In this document: positions 14,207 to 23,708 of the stretch, in pieces
Layout of the letters: the number at the start of each line of letters is the position of its first letter
Position numbering within the stretch: the first letter of the stretch is position 1
NCBI GenBank assembly: GCA_963841445.1
Contig: CAWJCP010000005.1
Coordinates: 1 to 30,455 of the forward strand
Reading direction: 5' to 3'
Length of the DNA stretch: 30,455 nucleotides
Origin: Mayfieldus sp963841445
GTDB lineage: Bacteria; Actinomycetota; Thermoleophilia; Solirubrobacterales; 70-9
Made by a program: the position numbers and the translations under genes
Notes under the pieces: model-generated
Seen by the model: only the letters and a program-made list of their open reading frames with translations
What the model was told of the DNA's origin: nothing
The model's database searches: none

Positions 14207-14719
14207 CTACGGAGTCGTCGCGCTGACCGAGGTGCAGATCGCGGTCACCGTGATCGTGCTGGTCGCGGTGCCGGAGTACGCGTGCACCACCCAGCCCGTG
14301 TGACCGGGGGTCGGGCCGGTGTCGTTGATGAACCCTCCGTTGAGGGGATCGCTGACCACACCGCCCCCGCCGAGTACCTTGAGCCCGTTCGGGCAGGTCG
14401 CGGTGGTCGTGACCGGGTCGCTGGCGCCGCCCGGAAGCGTTGCCGTCGCCGTCTGGTAGGTGACGTTCGCCAGCGACTTGGCGCTCTTCACCGCGCTCAG
14501 GCTCGCGTCGTTGATCTGCCGGCTGGTCAGGGTGTTCGGCTTCACCCTGTTGCCGGGCAGCGACTTCGGCTTCACACGATTGCCGGGCAGCGACTTCGGC
14601 TTGACCTGGTGGCCGTTGATCTTGCCCGCCGCGTAGACGGTGCCCCCGAGCGCGAAGAAGAGCGCCAGCACGGCGACGACGTTCGAAAAGGTGATCCGGT
14701 CTCGTACCCGCTTTGACAT
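14207..14719 (-). CDS. Exported protein of the 'RITFS...LGGTVYA' family, copy 2
   Basis: 170 residues from ATG 14719, with AAGGAGGG as a strong ribosome binding site. 'RVRDRITFSNVVAVLALFFALGGTVYAAG' is the membrane segment; then comes a basic stretch in which 'VKPKSLPGNR' is repeated (a 30-bp DNA duplication) before 'VKPNTLTSRQINDASL'. The C-terminal domain (TATCPNGLKVLGGGGVVSDPLNGGF...VTAICTS) matches copy 1 (TATCPSGQKAIGGGATVGDPTSGGF...VTAACVP). The function is unknown. The pair clearly arose by duplication and kept both flanking hairpins. Confidence 0.83.
   Translation of the reverse strand: MSKRVRDRITFSNVVAVLALFFALGGTVYAAGKINGHQVKPKSLPGNRVKPKSLPGNRVKPNTLTSRQINDASLSAVKSAKSLANVTYQTATATLPGGASDPVTTTATCPNGLKVLGGGGVVSDPLNGGFINDTGPTPGHTGWVVHAYSGTATSTITVTAICTSVSATTP
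14538..14597 (-). repeat. Tandem 30-bp in-frame duplication
   Basis: Two 30-bp units (14538-14567 and 14568-14597) differing at a few bases encode two copies of VKPKSLPGNR. Copy 1 of the gene family has a single, diverged unit here, so the repeat number varies between paralogues. Confidence 0.75.
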
Positions 14720-14735
14720 CGACCCTCCTTGTCTC

Positions 14736-14756
14736 CGGCAGAGCCCAGCCCTGCCG
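14736..14756 (-). promoter_or_regulatory. 5'-UTR hairpin GGCAG-N9-CTGCC, copy 2
   Basis: Minus-strand CGGCAG-GGCTGGGCT-CTGCCG, followed by 6-7 nt and the AGGAGGG ribosome binding site of the gene at 14719. Arms, loop length (9 nt) and distance match the element upstream of copy 1. Confidence 0.5.
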
Positions 14757-14822
14757 CTTTCCCCCAAGCGCGGCGATCCTCTCACACGCTGCAAAACCTG
14801 CAACTCAACACCGCTCTCTCGC

Positions 14823-14828
14823 TAGTGT
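14823..14828 (+). promoter_or_regulatory. -10 element (TAGTGT) of the sirtuin gene
   Basis: TAGTGT followed by 6 nt and GTG 14835 with no Shine-Dalgarno, again a leaderless arrangement. No convincing -35. Confidence 0.4.
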
Positions 14829-14834
14829 GGGCCC

Positions 14835-15605
14835 GTGGGGATTGCAGCCAGGGATGACACGGCCGCACGTCTGGCCGGGCTGATCAGCGAGTCGCAAAGC
14901 ACGGTCGCCTTGACCGGCGCCGGGATCTCCGTGCCCTCGGGGATCCCCGACTTCCGCAGCCCGGGAACGGGGCTGTGGGAGAACGTCGACCCGATGGAAG
15001 TCGCCCATATCGACGCCTTCCGCCGCGACCCGGAGCGGTTCTGGAGCTTTTACCGGCCGCGCTTCGAGATGCTCGGCGACAAGCAGCCCAACGCGGCGCA
15101 CTGGGCGCTTGCCCAGCTCGAGTCCGAGGGCAGGCTCGACGCCGTCGTGACCCAGAACGTCGATCGGCTGCACCGCGTCGCCGGCAGCAAGCGGCTGATC
15201 GAGGTGCACGGTTCGATCGACACCTCAAGCTGCACCGCGTGTGAGGCCTCGTTTCCGCTCGAGAGGGTCGATGCCCTGTTCAGCAACGGAGTCGCCCACT
15301 GCAGCGCCTGCGACGGCCTGGTCAAGCCCGACGTAGTCCTCTTCGGCGAGCTCCTGCCCGAGGCGGCGATGGCCGAGGCCCAATCGATGGCCGAGGGCTG
15401 CGAGCTGATGCTCTGCGTCGGCTCCTCGCTGGAGGTCTACCCGGTCGCCGGGCTGCCGCAGATCGCCCTCGATGCAGGCGCGAAGCTCGCGATCGTCACC
15501 CAGGGCCCGACCCCGTATGACTCCGAGGCCGAGGTGAAGCTGGATGGCGACGTGGTCGAGGAGATGACCGCGGTGCTCGCCTCGCTCGACCGCCCACCGG
15601 TGTGA
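14835..15605 (+). CDS. cobB: Sir2-family NAD-dependent protein deacylase
   Basis: 256 residues, a full sirtuin. It removes acetyl or other acyl groups from lysines using NAD+. The NAD site reads 'TGAGISVPSGIPDFRS' (about 27-42), then 'TQNVDRLH' (106-113), the catalytic His is H125 in 'EVHGS', and the zinc ribbon Cys are C133, C136, C156 and C159 (CTAC...CSAC). 'CVGSSLEVYPVAGLP' and the C-terminal 'AKLAIVTQGPTPYD' complete the Rossmann fold. In bacteria such enzymes control acetyl-CoA synthetase and other metabolic enzymes. The stop overlaps the start of the SDR gene (GTGA), so the two are translationally coupled. Confidence 0.95.
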   Translation: MGIAARDDTAARLAGLISESQSTVALTGAGISVPSGIPDFRSPGTGLWENVDPMEVAHIDAFRRDPERFWSFYRPRFEMLGDKQPNAAHWALAQLESEGRLDAVVTQNVDRLHRVAGSKRLIEVHGSIDTSSCTACEASFPLERVDALFSNGVAHCSACDGLVKPDVVLFGELLPEAAMAEAQSMAEGCELMLCVGSSLEVYPVAGLPQIALDAGAKLAIVTQGPTPYDSEAEVKLDGDVVEEMTAVLASLDRPPV

Positions 15606-16340
15606 CCGGCGACGGTCGCGTCGCGGTCGTCACCGGGGCCAGCAGCGGCATCGGGGCGGCGACCGCGCGGGCGCTGGCCGCCGCCGGCTTCGGGGTGGTC
15701 GCCGCGGCACGGCGCCTGGAGCGCTGCGAGCGAGCTCGCCGAGCAGATCGGCGGGCGGGCGCTTCGCCTCGACGTCACCGACAGCGAGTCGGTCGCCGCG
15801 CTCGCGGAGGCCGTCCCAGACGCCGCGGTGCTGGTCAACAACGCCGGTGGCGCCCTCGGCCTCGAGCCGATCGCCGAGGCCGAGGAGGAGAAGTGGCGGC
15901 AGATGTACGAGTCCAACGTGATGGGGGTGATGCGGGTGACCCGGGCGCTGCTGCCGGCGCTGAAGGCAAGCGGCAACGGCCACGTCGTCGTCGTCGGCTC
16001 GGTCGCCGGGCAGGAGGTCTATCCCGGCGGCGGCGGCTACACCGCCGCCAAGCACGCCGCCCATGCGGTCTCCGAGACGCTGCGCATCGAGCTGCTCGGC
16101 GATCCGGTCCGGGTCACGACCGTAGCCCCGGGGCTGGTCGAGACCGAGTTCTCGATCGTGCGCTTCGGCGGCGACGAGCGCAAGGCGGCGAAGGTCTACG
16201 AGGGCCTCGAGCCGCTCAGCGCCGCCGACGTCGCCGACGCGATCGCCTACGCCGTCACCCGGCCGCCGCACGTCGACGTCGACTACCTGAGCATCAAGCC
16301 GACCGCGCAGGCGACGGCGACGCTGACCCATCGCGAGTAG
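15602..16340 (+). pseudogene. Short-chain dehydrogenase/reductase, frame broken
   Basis: Classical SDR oxidoreductase. The first frame (GTG 15602) gives the cofactor motif 'VVTGASSGIGAATARALAAAG' region and '...VVAAARRLE'. One base later, the second frame gives 'ASELAEQIGGRALRLDVTDS', 'LVNNAGGALG' (NNAG motif), 'VVVVGSVAGQEVYPGGGGYTAAKHA' region with catalytic Ser, Tyr and Lys (Y-T-A-A-K), and the stop at 16340. Skipping one base near 15722-15732 restores about 245 residues, the usual length. It is coupled to the sirtuin gene by a 4-nt overlap. All catalytic residues survive, so an insertion error is more likely than true loss. Substrate unknown. Confidence 0.85.
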
Positions 16341-16381
16341 CGGGCGGGGCGAGCCTCGCGCGCCGGGCCGCTCAGCTGCCT

Positions 16382-17959
16382 CTAGGGCTGGTAATCGAGC
16401 ACGATCGGCCCGCAGGGCCCGTCGTCGCTGGTCTGCGGGACGCCGTCGATGTTCTTCGGGGTGATCGTTAGCTTCGAGCTGGTCACCGAGACCTCGCCGT
16501 AGCTGAACTGGTCGAGGATCGAGCACTGCATCCCCAGACCCGCCGGCGGTTGCGGCTCGAAGAAGACGTTGTCGATCAGCCCCGCGCCGCCAGGGACGCC
16601 GGTCGCGTTGTCGATCTCGATGGCGAAGTTCGCGGTCGCCGCCGGGCCGACGGTGACGTCGAGGATGCCGCTGTTCAGCGGCCCGCCCGGCTCCAGTGTC
16701 TTGAAGCGGGCGTCGTTGGCGAGCGTCGCGTGCACGTCGGTGGTCAGAAAGACGACGTTCTTGGTGCCCTGGAGCCCGTGCAGCACCCGCTGGCGATCGG
16801 CCTCATAGCCCTCCCAGCGGTCGTAGGGAAGCGCGTAGAACTGCTGGATCGGGACCTCGTTGACGACGACCTTGAAGCGGGCGTTGGAATGGTGGACGTC
16901 GGAGAGAAACTGGTCCAGCTGGTGCTGGCCGAGCATCGTGCGATGCGGGTCGTTGATCGCCGCCAGGCATGCCGGGGAGACCGGCTGCGCGAGCGACGGC
17001 ACCAGCGCCGCGAACAGGTTGCGGGTGCTCTGCGGGGCGGTCGGCGCCAGATCCGGTTCGCCGGTCGCCGGGTTGTCGCAGACGCCGTTCGCGCTCGCCT
17101 TCGCGGAGCGGAAGGAGCGCTCGTCGAGGAAGAACAGCTCCAGGTTCTTGCCCCAGCGGCGCGTCCGGTAGAGCCCGTCGCGGAAGTTGTAGTCGACCGG
17201 CGCGTAGTCGGTGAAGGCCTTCAGGCCGCGCAGGTAGAGCAGGTTGCCGTTGATCGACCCGCTCGAGAAGGTGTTCTCATAGCGCGAGAAGTCGTTGATG
17301 AACTCGTGGTCGTCCCACTGCGAGTAAAAGCCGGCGGAGCCGCGCAGGTTGTCGAGCTTCGCCTGACCGAGGTTGAGCCTGTACTTGGCCCATTTCTGCG
17401 CGACCGTGAGCGCGACCGGGTTGAGCCGCCCGGGCACCTCGCTGTCGGAGTAGATCGTGTCGCCGAGGTGGATGTTGAACTGGTTGCCCTCGTCCTGCAT
17501 GCGCTTGAAGACGTCGAAGTTGTTCCAGAACGGCTGCGTCTCGCCGGGCAGGGTCGAGGCGTCGGTGTCGCCGGTCCAGGCGAAGCGGATCGGCGCGTTG
17601 TCGTTGCGGCCCGGGGCGGTGACGAAGCTGCCGACAGCGCTGGCATCGGAGGTGCCGAGGCGGATGAAGCGGTACCAGTAGTGGGTGTTCGAGCGCAGGT
17701 GGTCGACCGTGCGCTGCACCGTGAGGTCGGCCAGTTGAGTCGCGAGGGCGACCTTCAACCCCACCACGTGGTGAAAGCCAGGGTCGGTTGCGACCTTGAG
17801 CACGACCAGGCCCGAGTGATCCGAACGCGCCCAGAGCTTCGCCGAGTCCGAGGTCACCTCACCGGCGGCGACGCCGAAGCTGAAGTTGGCGCTCGCAGCA
17901 GAGGGGGCGAGCATGGCGATCGCGGCGCTGGCGAGTAGGGCTCGGACGGTGAGACGCAT
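16382..17959 (-). CDS. phoD: Secreted PhoD-like alkaline phosphatase
   Basis: 525 residues from ATG 17959 (AAGGAG at 7 nt; a GTG two codons upstream would be too close to it). Signal peptide 'MRLTVRALLASAAIAMLA...ASA', then an N-terminal PhoD_N-like beta domain (FSFGVAAGEVTSDSAKLWAR) to about residue 115. The metallophosphatase domain follows: 'FAWTGDTDA', 'NIHLGDTIYSDSE', 'QWDDHEFINDF' and 'VVFLTTDVHATL', supplying the Asp/His/Asn ligands of the Fe/Ca centre. PhoD enzymes release phosphate from mono- and diesters outside the cell. No twin-arginine motif is obvious in the signal peptide, unlike the classic PhoD. No pho box was recognised. Confidence 0.9.
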   Translation of the reverse strand: MRLTVRALLASAAIAMLAPSAASANFSFGVAAGEVTSDSAKLWARSDHSGLVVLKVATDPGFHHVVGLKVALATQLADLTVQRTVDHLRSNTHYWYRFIRLGTSDASAVGSFVTAPGRNDNAPIRFAWTGDTDASTLPGETQPFWNNFDVFKRMQDEGNQFNIHLGDTIYSDSEVPGRLNPVALTVAQKWAKYRLNLGQAKLDNLRGSAGFYSQWDDHEFINDFSRYENTFSSGSINGNLLYLRGLKAFTDYAPVDYNFRDGLYRTRRWGKNLELFFLDERSFRSAKASANGVCDNPATGEPDLAPTAPQSTRNLFAALVPSLAQPVSPACLAAINDPHRTMLGQHQLDQFLSDVHHSNARFKVVVNEVPIQQFYALPYDRWEGYEADRQRVLHGLQGTKNVVFLTTDVHATLANDARFKTLEPGGPLNSGILDVTVGPAATANFAIEIDNATGVPGGAGLIDNVFFEPQPPAGLGMQCSILDQFSYGEVSVTSSKLTITPKNIDGVPQTSDDGPCGPIVLDYQP

Positions 17960-18078
17960 GGGCACGCTCCTTGTGCGCGGGGACGCGGTTCCTTCGCTGG
18001 GCCAACGCTATAACCGGTCAACACCTAGGGCAAGGTCTGCGCCTACCCGGTTTCGGGTCTTTCGCGGGCGATCGACCT

Positions 18079-18095
18079 TCTCAGGAAACTCTCAG
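18079..18095 (+). promoter_or_regulatory. Response-regulator site TCTCAG-N5-TCTCAG
   Basis: Direct repeat TCTCAG at 18079-18084 and 18090-18095, one helical turn (11 nt) apart, 22 nt before ATG 18118. OmpR-family regulators bind such tandem half-sites. The same repeat lies upstream of the ferric-reductase-like operon (22201-22217), with a TCCCAG variant upstream of the secreted protein gene (22992-23008). Autoregulation is inferred. Confidence 0.55.
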
Positions 18096-18117
18096 CTTCA
18101 GCCACGATGATGGTGCT

Positions 18118-18846
18118 ATGCCGGCCGCGAAAGCAGCGAGCGAGGGCAACAGCGAGGGCAAGGAGATGCGGGTCCTCGTCGTCGACGACGACCAGAACAT
18201 CGCCGACGTGCTGGCGATGGCGCTGCGCTACGAGGACTTCGCGGTCGAGAAGGCCGGCAGCGGCCGAGAGGCGCTGAAGGGGGCCGAGGATTTCCGCCCC
18301 CACCTGATCGTCCTCGACGTGATGCTGCCCGACTTCGACGGCTTCGAGGTCGCCCGGCGCCTTGACGAGCGCCGGGCCGGGATCCCGATTCTCTTCCTCA
18401 CCGCCCGCGACACCACTGAAGACAAGGTTCGCGGGCTCACGTTAGGCGGCGACGACTACGTGACCAAGCCGTTCAGCGTAGAGGAGATTCTCGCCCGGAT
18501 CCGCACGATTCTGCGCCGCGCCGGCCTCTCGCACGCCGACGGCAGCCGCCTCTCCTTCGCCGACCTCGAGCTCGACGACGACACCCGTGAGGTCAGCCGC
18601 GGCGGGCGGCTGATCGAGCTGACCGACACCGAGTACCGGTTGCTTCGCTACCTGATGCTGCATCCGCGCCACGTTCTGACCCGCGCGCAGATCCTCGATC
18701 ACGTCTGGGAGTACGACTTCGGCGGCGACGCGCGGGTGCTCGAGACTTACGTCAGCTACCTGCGTCGCAAGCTCGAAGAAAGCGGCCCGCGCCTGATCCA
18801 CACCGTGCGCGGGGTCGGATACGCCTTGCGCGCTCCCCGGGCCTGA
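18118..18846 (+). CDS. OmpR/PhoB-family response regulator
   Basis: 242 residues from ATG 18118; an earlier in-frame start at 17971 would run through the putative binding site. Receiver domain about 17-130: acidic pocket 'VVDDDQN', phospho-acceptor D67 in 'LIVLDVMLPDFDG', T95 in 'FLTARD' and K117 in 'YVTKPFS'. The C-terminal winged-helix domain (about 145-240) has 'DTREVSRGGRLIELTDTEYRLLRYL' and 'RVLETYVSYLRRKLEE', ending 'IHTVRGVGYALR'. It is phosphorylated by the downstream kinase and acts on DNA. A 15-residue, low-complexity N-terminal extension (AAKAASEGNSEGKE) may mean that translation really begins at M17. The stop lies 1 nt before the kinase start. Confidence 0.93.
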   Translation: MPAAKAASEGNSEGKEMRVLVVDDDQNIADVLAMALRYEDFAVEKAGSGREALKGAEDFRPHLIVLDVMLPDFDGFEVARRLDERRAGIPILFLTARDTTEDKVRGLTLGGDDYVTKPFSVEEILARIRTILRRAGLSHADGSRLSFADLELDDDTREVSRGGRLIELTDTEYRLLRYLMLHPRHVLTRAQILDHVWEYDFGGDARVLETYVSYLRRKLEESGPRLIHTVRGVGYALRAPRA

Positions 18847-18847
18847 G

Positions 18848-20360
<1,513 letters not shown>

Positions 20361-21263
20361 GCGTCTCGCCGCCCGGATCGAGGTGCTGCACGGAGCCGTC
20401 GTCGAGCACGAGCACGCCGCCGTCCGGGAGCCAGCGGTTCGCCCCGGCGGGACCGCTGAGAAGCGCGGCCTTCGCCCGCACCTCGGCGAGGAGAGCGGTT
20501 GGTGCGAGCGCTGTCGCCTGGACCACGCCGGTGAACGCGGGGCGGCCCGTGGAGGGATCGAGCAGGTGATGCGTGAAGGCACCGCCGCGATCGAGCCAGC
20601 TGCGCTTGCCGATGCCACTCGTCGCCACGCCGCTGGCGGTCAGCTCGAAGGCGTGGATGACCGAGCCATCGAACGGGCTGATGACCTGTACGGGGCGCGG
20701 CAGGCCCGCCGAGCCTCCGACCCGCATGTCGCCGGCGCACTCGACCGCGAAGCTGTCCTGACCGCCAAGCGCCGCGCCGATCAGGTCGGCGAAGAGGCCC
20801 TTGGCGACTCCGCCGCTGTCAAAGCGAAGCCCGGGCGGCCGGCGAACGGCGCGCCGTAGCACCGAAACGGCTCGCCAGGGCGCGCCGGGGCGGCCTTGGG
20901 CCGCGCGCCGGTCCGGGGCTTCGCCGAATGCTCCGGCTAGCGGCGCGCCTTCGGCGAGGTCGCCGACATAGCCGGCGGCCTCCAGCTCGGGCAGGAGCGT
21001 CGCGTCGACCAGCCCCTCGCTTTGCTGGGCGGCGGCGATCGCCGCGGTGAGGAAGCTGGCCATGATCGGGCTGACCGGCACGACCTCGCGCGGATCGGCA
21101 TTGAGGCGCGAAAGCTCGCTGTCGGGCGAGAAGCGGCTGAACCGCTCATCCCAGGCCAGCAGGCGCTCTCGCGCCAGTCGCACCGCGTCGCCGGCGGCAG
21201 CGCCGCCGACGGCCACCGAGCAGGTCGAGCCGAAGCAGGCGAAACTGTCGCCCGTCTCGGCGC

Positions 21264-21602
21264 TCAAGACTGGGAGGTGGTCATCGGCGTGAGCGGGGCG
21301 CTGGGAGCTGGGGTGGGGACGGTTGCGAAGCCGGCGCCCGGGGAGCTCTCGTTTGTCGTCGAGTCGTCCTGAGACGACTCTTCCCCCGAAGCGGCCGCGC
21401 TTGTGGGTCGCGGCGTGGATGCCGCGTTGGCCGTGCTCGCTTGCGTCCCGAGGACCGGATCGCGACCGCTCGCCATCTGCAGGTAGATGGTCGAGAACAG
21501 GGCAACGAAGACGACGATCGAGAGGGTGGCGACGGTCTTGCGGATCCGGGCGATCCGCATCCGCCGGGCTTGAAGAACCCTGCGCGCCTGGCGGGCGCTC
21601 AT
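21264..21602 (-). CDS. Small membrane-anchored Ser/Thr/Pro-rich protein
   Basis: 112 residues. A basic N-terminus (SARQARRVLQARRMRIARIRK) is followed by one membrane helix 'TVATLSIVVFVALFSTIYLQM' (about 24-45). The rest is a low-complexity extracellular tail rich in Ser, Thr, Ala and Pro. Its ATG overlaps the reductase stop (ATGA) and its TGA overlaps the apbE-like start (TTGA), so it is made with both. The position between a ferric-reductase-like protein and ApbE is where an FMN-binding domain protein would be expected. This one has the anchor and linker of such a protein but no FMN_bind domain or acceptor motif. It may be a partner or organiser, or a shortened remnant. Confidence 0.75.
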   Translation of the reverse strand: MSARQARRVLQARRMRIARIRKTVATLSIVVFVALFSTIYLQMASGRDPVLGTQASTANAASTPRPTSAAASGEESSQDDSTTNESSPGAGFATVPTPAPSAPLTPMTTSQS

Positions 21603-22156
21603 GTTGCAGCCCCCCGCGCCTGCGGCGCCAGATGGGTCAGCGTCAGCATCGCCAGCGGGGGCAGGACGGCAACCGCCGTCGCGGCGAGAAACCAGGCCTC
21701 TCCCGCATCGGTGCCTTGCCCGAGCGAGTGCGCCAGTCCAGCGACCCAGGCCAGCGCCGTGAAGCGATGGATGCGACGCCAGCGTGCAACGCCGATTCGG
21801 CCGCGAGCGTAATAGCTGATGCCGAGCGCGATCAGCGTCCAGCCGCTGAGGATCCCGAGCGTGGTCCAGAGTCGCTGGTATGAGCTGACGAACGGAATCG
21901 TCACGTCGGCAAGGCTCGGCGCCAGAAAGCCGTCGCCGAGCAGCGCCGCTGCATGGATGACGATCGCCGCGATCGTGGCGAGCGAGAGGGCCTCATGCAC
22001 GGCCCGGAGCTCACCCCTGCGGCCGCGCCGCAGCCAGCCACTCTGCAGCAAGCCGGCCGCCACGGCGGCGCTTGAGAGCAGCAGAGCGGCGGCACCGGCG
22101 GCGCGGCTGATGATCCAGAAAAGATGTCCGTCGGTGGCGGCCGCAAGGTCGAACAT
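21599..22156 (-). CDS. Ferric-reductase-like transmembrane haem protein
   Basis: 185 residues from ATG 22156. About five or six membrane helices ('GAAALLLSSAAVAAGLL', 'LSLATIAAIVIHAAALLG', 'LWTTLGILSGWTLIALGISYYA', 'FTALAWVAGLAHSLG', 'AWFLAATAVAVLPPLAMLTL') carry paired His residues (AVHEAL, VIHAAAL, RRIHRFT, LAHSLGQGTD), which in the ferric reductase/YedZ-like family ligate haem b. It should move electrons across the membrane. It lacks the cytoplasmic FAD/NADPH domain of true ferric reductases, so a separate flavin partner is needed, in line with the apbE-like gene of the same operon. TACCGT lies 6 nt before the ATG, and a TCTCAG repeat lies at -45 to -61. Confidence 0.85.
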   Translation of the reverse strand: MFDLAAATDGHLFWIISRAAGAAALLLSSAAVAAGLLQSGWLRRGRRGELRAVHEALSLATIAAIVIHAAALLGDGFLAPSLADVTIPFVSSYQRLWTTLGILSGWTLIALGISYYARGRIGVARWRRIHRFTALAWVAGLAHSLGQGTDAGEAWFLAATAVAVLPPLAMLTLTHLAPQARGAAT

Positions 22157-22162
22157 GCGGGG

Positions 22163-22168
22163 ACGGTA
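22163..22168 (-). promoter_or_regulatory. -10 element (TACCGT) of the reductase/apbE operon
   Basis: Minus-strand TACCGT lies 6 nt before ATG 22156, without Shine-Dalgarno. No -35 box is seen, in line with an activator-dependent promoter, because the TCTCAG direct repeat lies just upstream of the -35 position. Confidence 0.45.
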
Positions 22169-22200
22169 GGTCGGCCCCCTTTCGGGCAATTAAGCCGCGG

Positions 22201-22217
22201 CTGAGAAAACCCTGAGA
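22201..22217 (-). promoter_or_regulatory. Response-regulator site TCTCAG-N5-TCTCAG
   Basis: Plus-strand CTGAGA at 22201-22206 and 22212-22217, i.e. TCTCAG twice at an 11-nt period on the minus strand, 45-61 nt upstream of ATG 22156. It is the same repeat and spacing as upstream of the response regulator. The position suits activation of the reductase/apbE operon. Confidence 0.55.
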
Positions 22218-22235
22218 GACGTGCGTGAGAGAGCG

Positions 22236-22267
22236 ACGGCCCGCCCCGGCGAACCGGGACGGGCCGT
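22236..22267 (-). terminator. Strong hairpin terminator after the secreted protein gene
   Basis: Two 14-nt arms (ACGGCCCGCCCCGG / CCGGGACGGGCCGT) pair with one mismatch around CGAA; on the minus strand the loop reads TTCG, a very stable tetraloop. It lies between the stop of the secreted protein gene (22299) and the regulatory region of the reductase operon, insulating one from the other. No T-tract. Confidence 0.6.
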
Positions 22268-22298
22268 GGCCCTTGGCGTCTGATCCCCGGGAGGTGGA

Positions 22299-22919
22299 TC
22301 AGTTGTTGTTGCCGCCGCGCTGGCGCGGGGGTGGGCCGATCGGCGGCGGACCGCCGGGCATCGCACCGCCGAAACCGGGGGGCGGTGGCATGCCGCGGCC
22401 GTTTTGCATCGTCTTCTTCAGGAAGGCGCCGTCGGTCGCGAAGACGAAGCTTCCCTGCGGCGACTGCGAGACGTGCACCTGGTCACCGGACTGCAGGTCG
22501 GATAGCTCGGCCTGCTTGCCGTTGCGCAGCACCTTCGCGTCGCTTGGGACGTCGATGCTGACGGTCTTGTAGGTGGCCTGCTTGGTCCCCTCGGTGATCG
22601 TGATCTGATCGCCGGAGACCGACTCGACCTTGCCGCTGTCCTGGGTGACGGTGATGAAGTCGTCGCCGGCCTTGTTGGGGACGACCATCTCGGAGTGCAC
22701 GGGCGGGCCACCGAACGGCGCCGGCCCCTTGCCTCGCATGTGAGCGCGGAATCCGCGTCCGTTCGGGGGCGGCGGCAGGCCGCGAAAGGCGCGCGTCTGC
22801 GCCCCCTTGCCGGCGTTCTTCGCCGGGGCGGCCGCGCCGGACGCGATGCCGATCATCGCCGCGACGGTCGCGCAGATCGCGGCGGCCGCGGCGACCTGGG
22901 TGAATCGTGTGCGCTTCAT
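22299..22919 (-). CDS. Secreted Pro/Gly-rich protein with DUF5666-like domain
   Basis: 206 residues from ATG 22919, with AAGGA about 10 nt upstream. Signal peptide 'MKRTRFTQVAAAAAICATVAAMIGIASGAA'. A Pro/Gly/Arg-rich segment (about 45-75) precedes a small beta domain (about 80-165): 'ITVTQDSGKVESVSGDQITI' and 'VPSDAKVLRNGKQAELSDLQ' then 'SGDQVHVSQSPQGSFV', the pattern of DUF5666/OB-like repeats. The C-terminal tail is again Pro/Gly-rich (GMPPPPGFGGAMPGGPPP) and ends in NNN. The function is unknown; the tails suggest a wall-spanning or surface protein. A TCCCAG direct repeat upstream ties it to the neighbouring two-component system. Confidence 0.8.
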   Translation of the reverse strand: MKRTRFTQVAAAAAICATVAAMIGIASGAAAPAKNAGKGAQTRAFRGLPPPPNGRGFRAHMRGKGPAPFGGPPVHSEMVVPNKAGDDFITVTQDSGKVESVSGDQITITEGTKQATYKTVSIDVPSDAKVLRNGKQAELSDLQSGDQVHVSQSPQGSFVFATDGAFLKKTMQNGRGMPPPPGFGGAMPGGPPPIGPPPRQRGGNNN

Positions 22920-22991
22920 CTTTGGTCGTCCTTCCTTGTCGGATGTCGAGAGGCTGGGTCGTCTCCTCGACCGACAGCCTCGCGGCGGACC

Positions 22992-23008
22992 CTGGGAGAA
23001 GCCTGGGA
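22992..23008 (-). promoter_or_regulatory. Variant response-regulator site TCCCAG-N5-TCCCAG
   Basis: Minus-strand TCCCAG at 23003-23008 and 22992-22997, 11 nt apart, about 73-89 nt upstream of ATG 22919. It differs by one base per half-site from the TCTCAG repeats at 18079 and 22201 and has the same period. Confidence 0.4.
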
Positions 23009-23045
23009 TCGGGCCGAGACTTTCTGGGGGCGGCCAGGGCGGCAA

Positions 23046-23708
23046 CTAGCCGCGCAGGACGCGGCGGCGGCGCAGGATCCGCTCGGCGATCGCGAGCAGC
23101 TCGGCGACGCTCTCGACCACGCCGGCGTCGAGCGGGCCGCGCAGCGCCGCGTTGGCCGCCTCCCCGACGTCGCCGCGGCGCTGGCGCAGCTCCTCCATGT
23201 CCTCGGCGTGGCCGGGGTCCTCGAGCGCGCCGCGAAGCTCGACCAGCAGGGCCTCGACCCCGACTCGAAGCTGAAGCGCGGCTTCGCGGTCGAGGCCGTT
23301 GTCGAGGTCGAGCCGTGCGCGGGCGAGCAGCGTCTCGCAGGCGTCGAGCGACTCGCGGCCACCGAGCACGGCGGCGAGCCGCTCCTGGGGGGCGAGCGCG
23401 GCATCGCGGCGGGCCCGCCGCCCGCCGCGTCCCGGCGCCGGGGCGCCGGGCTCGAGCTCGCGGGCCTGGATCCACTTGCCTTTCGCCACCTGCTCGCCGC
23501 TCCCGTAGCCGATCCGGATCGCGACCGCACGGGCAAGGCCGAGCTCCTGCACGTAGGGATCGCCGGCGGCGGCTCGCTGCGCCGCGAGCGCCCGGTTGAG
23601 CAGCCGCAGGCCCTCCTCGGCGGCGTCCTCGAGGGCGTCGGCGTCGGCGGCGATCTCCTCGATCCAGGTCGCGGCCCCGTCCTCATCGGCGAACGGGTTC
23701 GCGCGCAC
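23046..23708 (-). CDS. Conserved-looking hypothetical protein, mostly helical
   Basis: 220 residues from GTG 23708, the first usual start codon in this frame. It is Ala/Glu/Leu-rich and largely helical: 'TWIEEIAADADALEDAAEEGLRLLNRALAAQ', 'PYVQELGLARAVAIRIGYGSGEQVAKGKW', 'SLDACETLLARARLDLDNGLDREAALQLRVGVEALL'. There is no signal peptide or membrane helix. I do not recognise the family. The frame stays open and protein-like for another 104 codons upstream (see the next entry), so the true protein is probably longer. It lies directly downstream of the cell-wall hydrolase gene on the same strand and may be co-transcribed with it. Confidence 0.7.
   Translation of the reverse strand: MRANPFADEDGAATWIEEIAADADALEDAAEEGLRLLNRALAAQRAAAGDPYVQELGLARAVAIRIGYGSGEQVAKGKWIQARELEPGAPAPGRGGRRARRDAALAPQERLAAVLGGRESLDACETLLARARLDLDNGLDREAALQLRVGVEALLVELRGALEDPGHAEDMEELRQRRGDVGEAANAALRGPLDAGVVESVAELLAIAERILRRRRVLRG

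Noticed and set aside
16550..17938. Long plus-strand open frame across the PhoD gene
   Set aside because: It is antisense to a complete PhoD phosphatase. The encoded sequence is repetitive Val/Arg/Asp/Glu without a domain.
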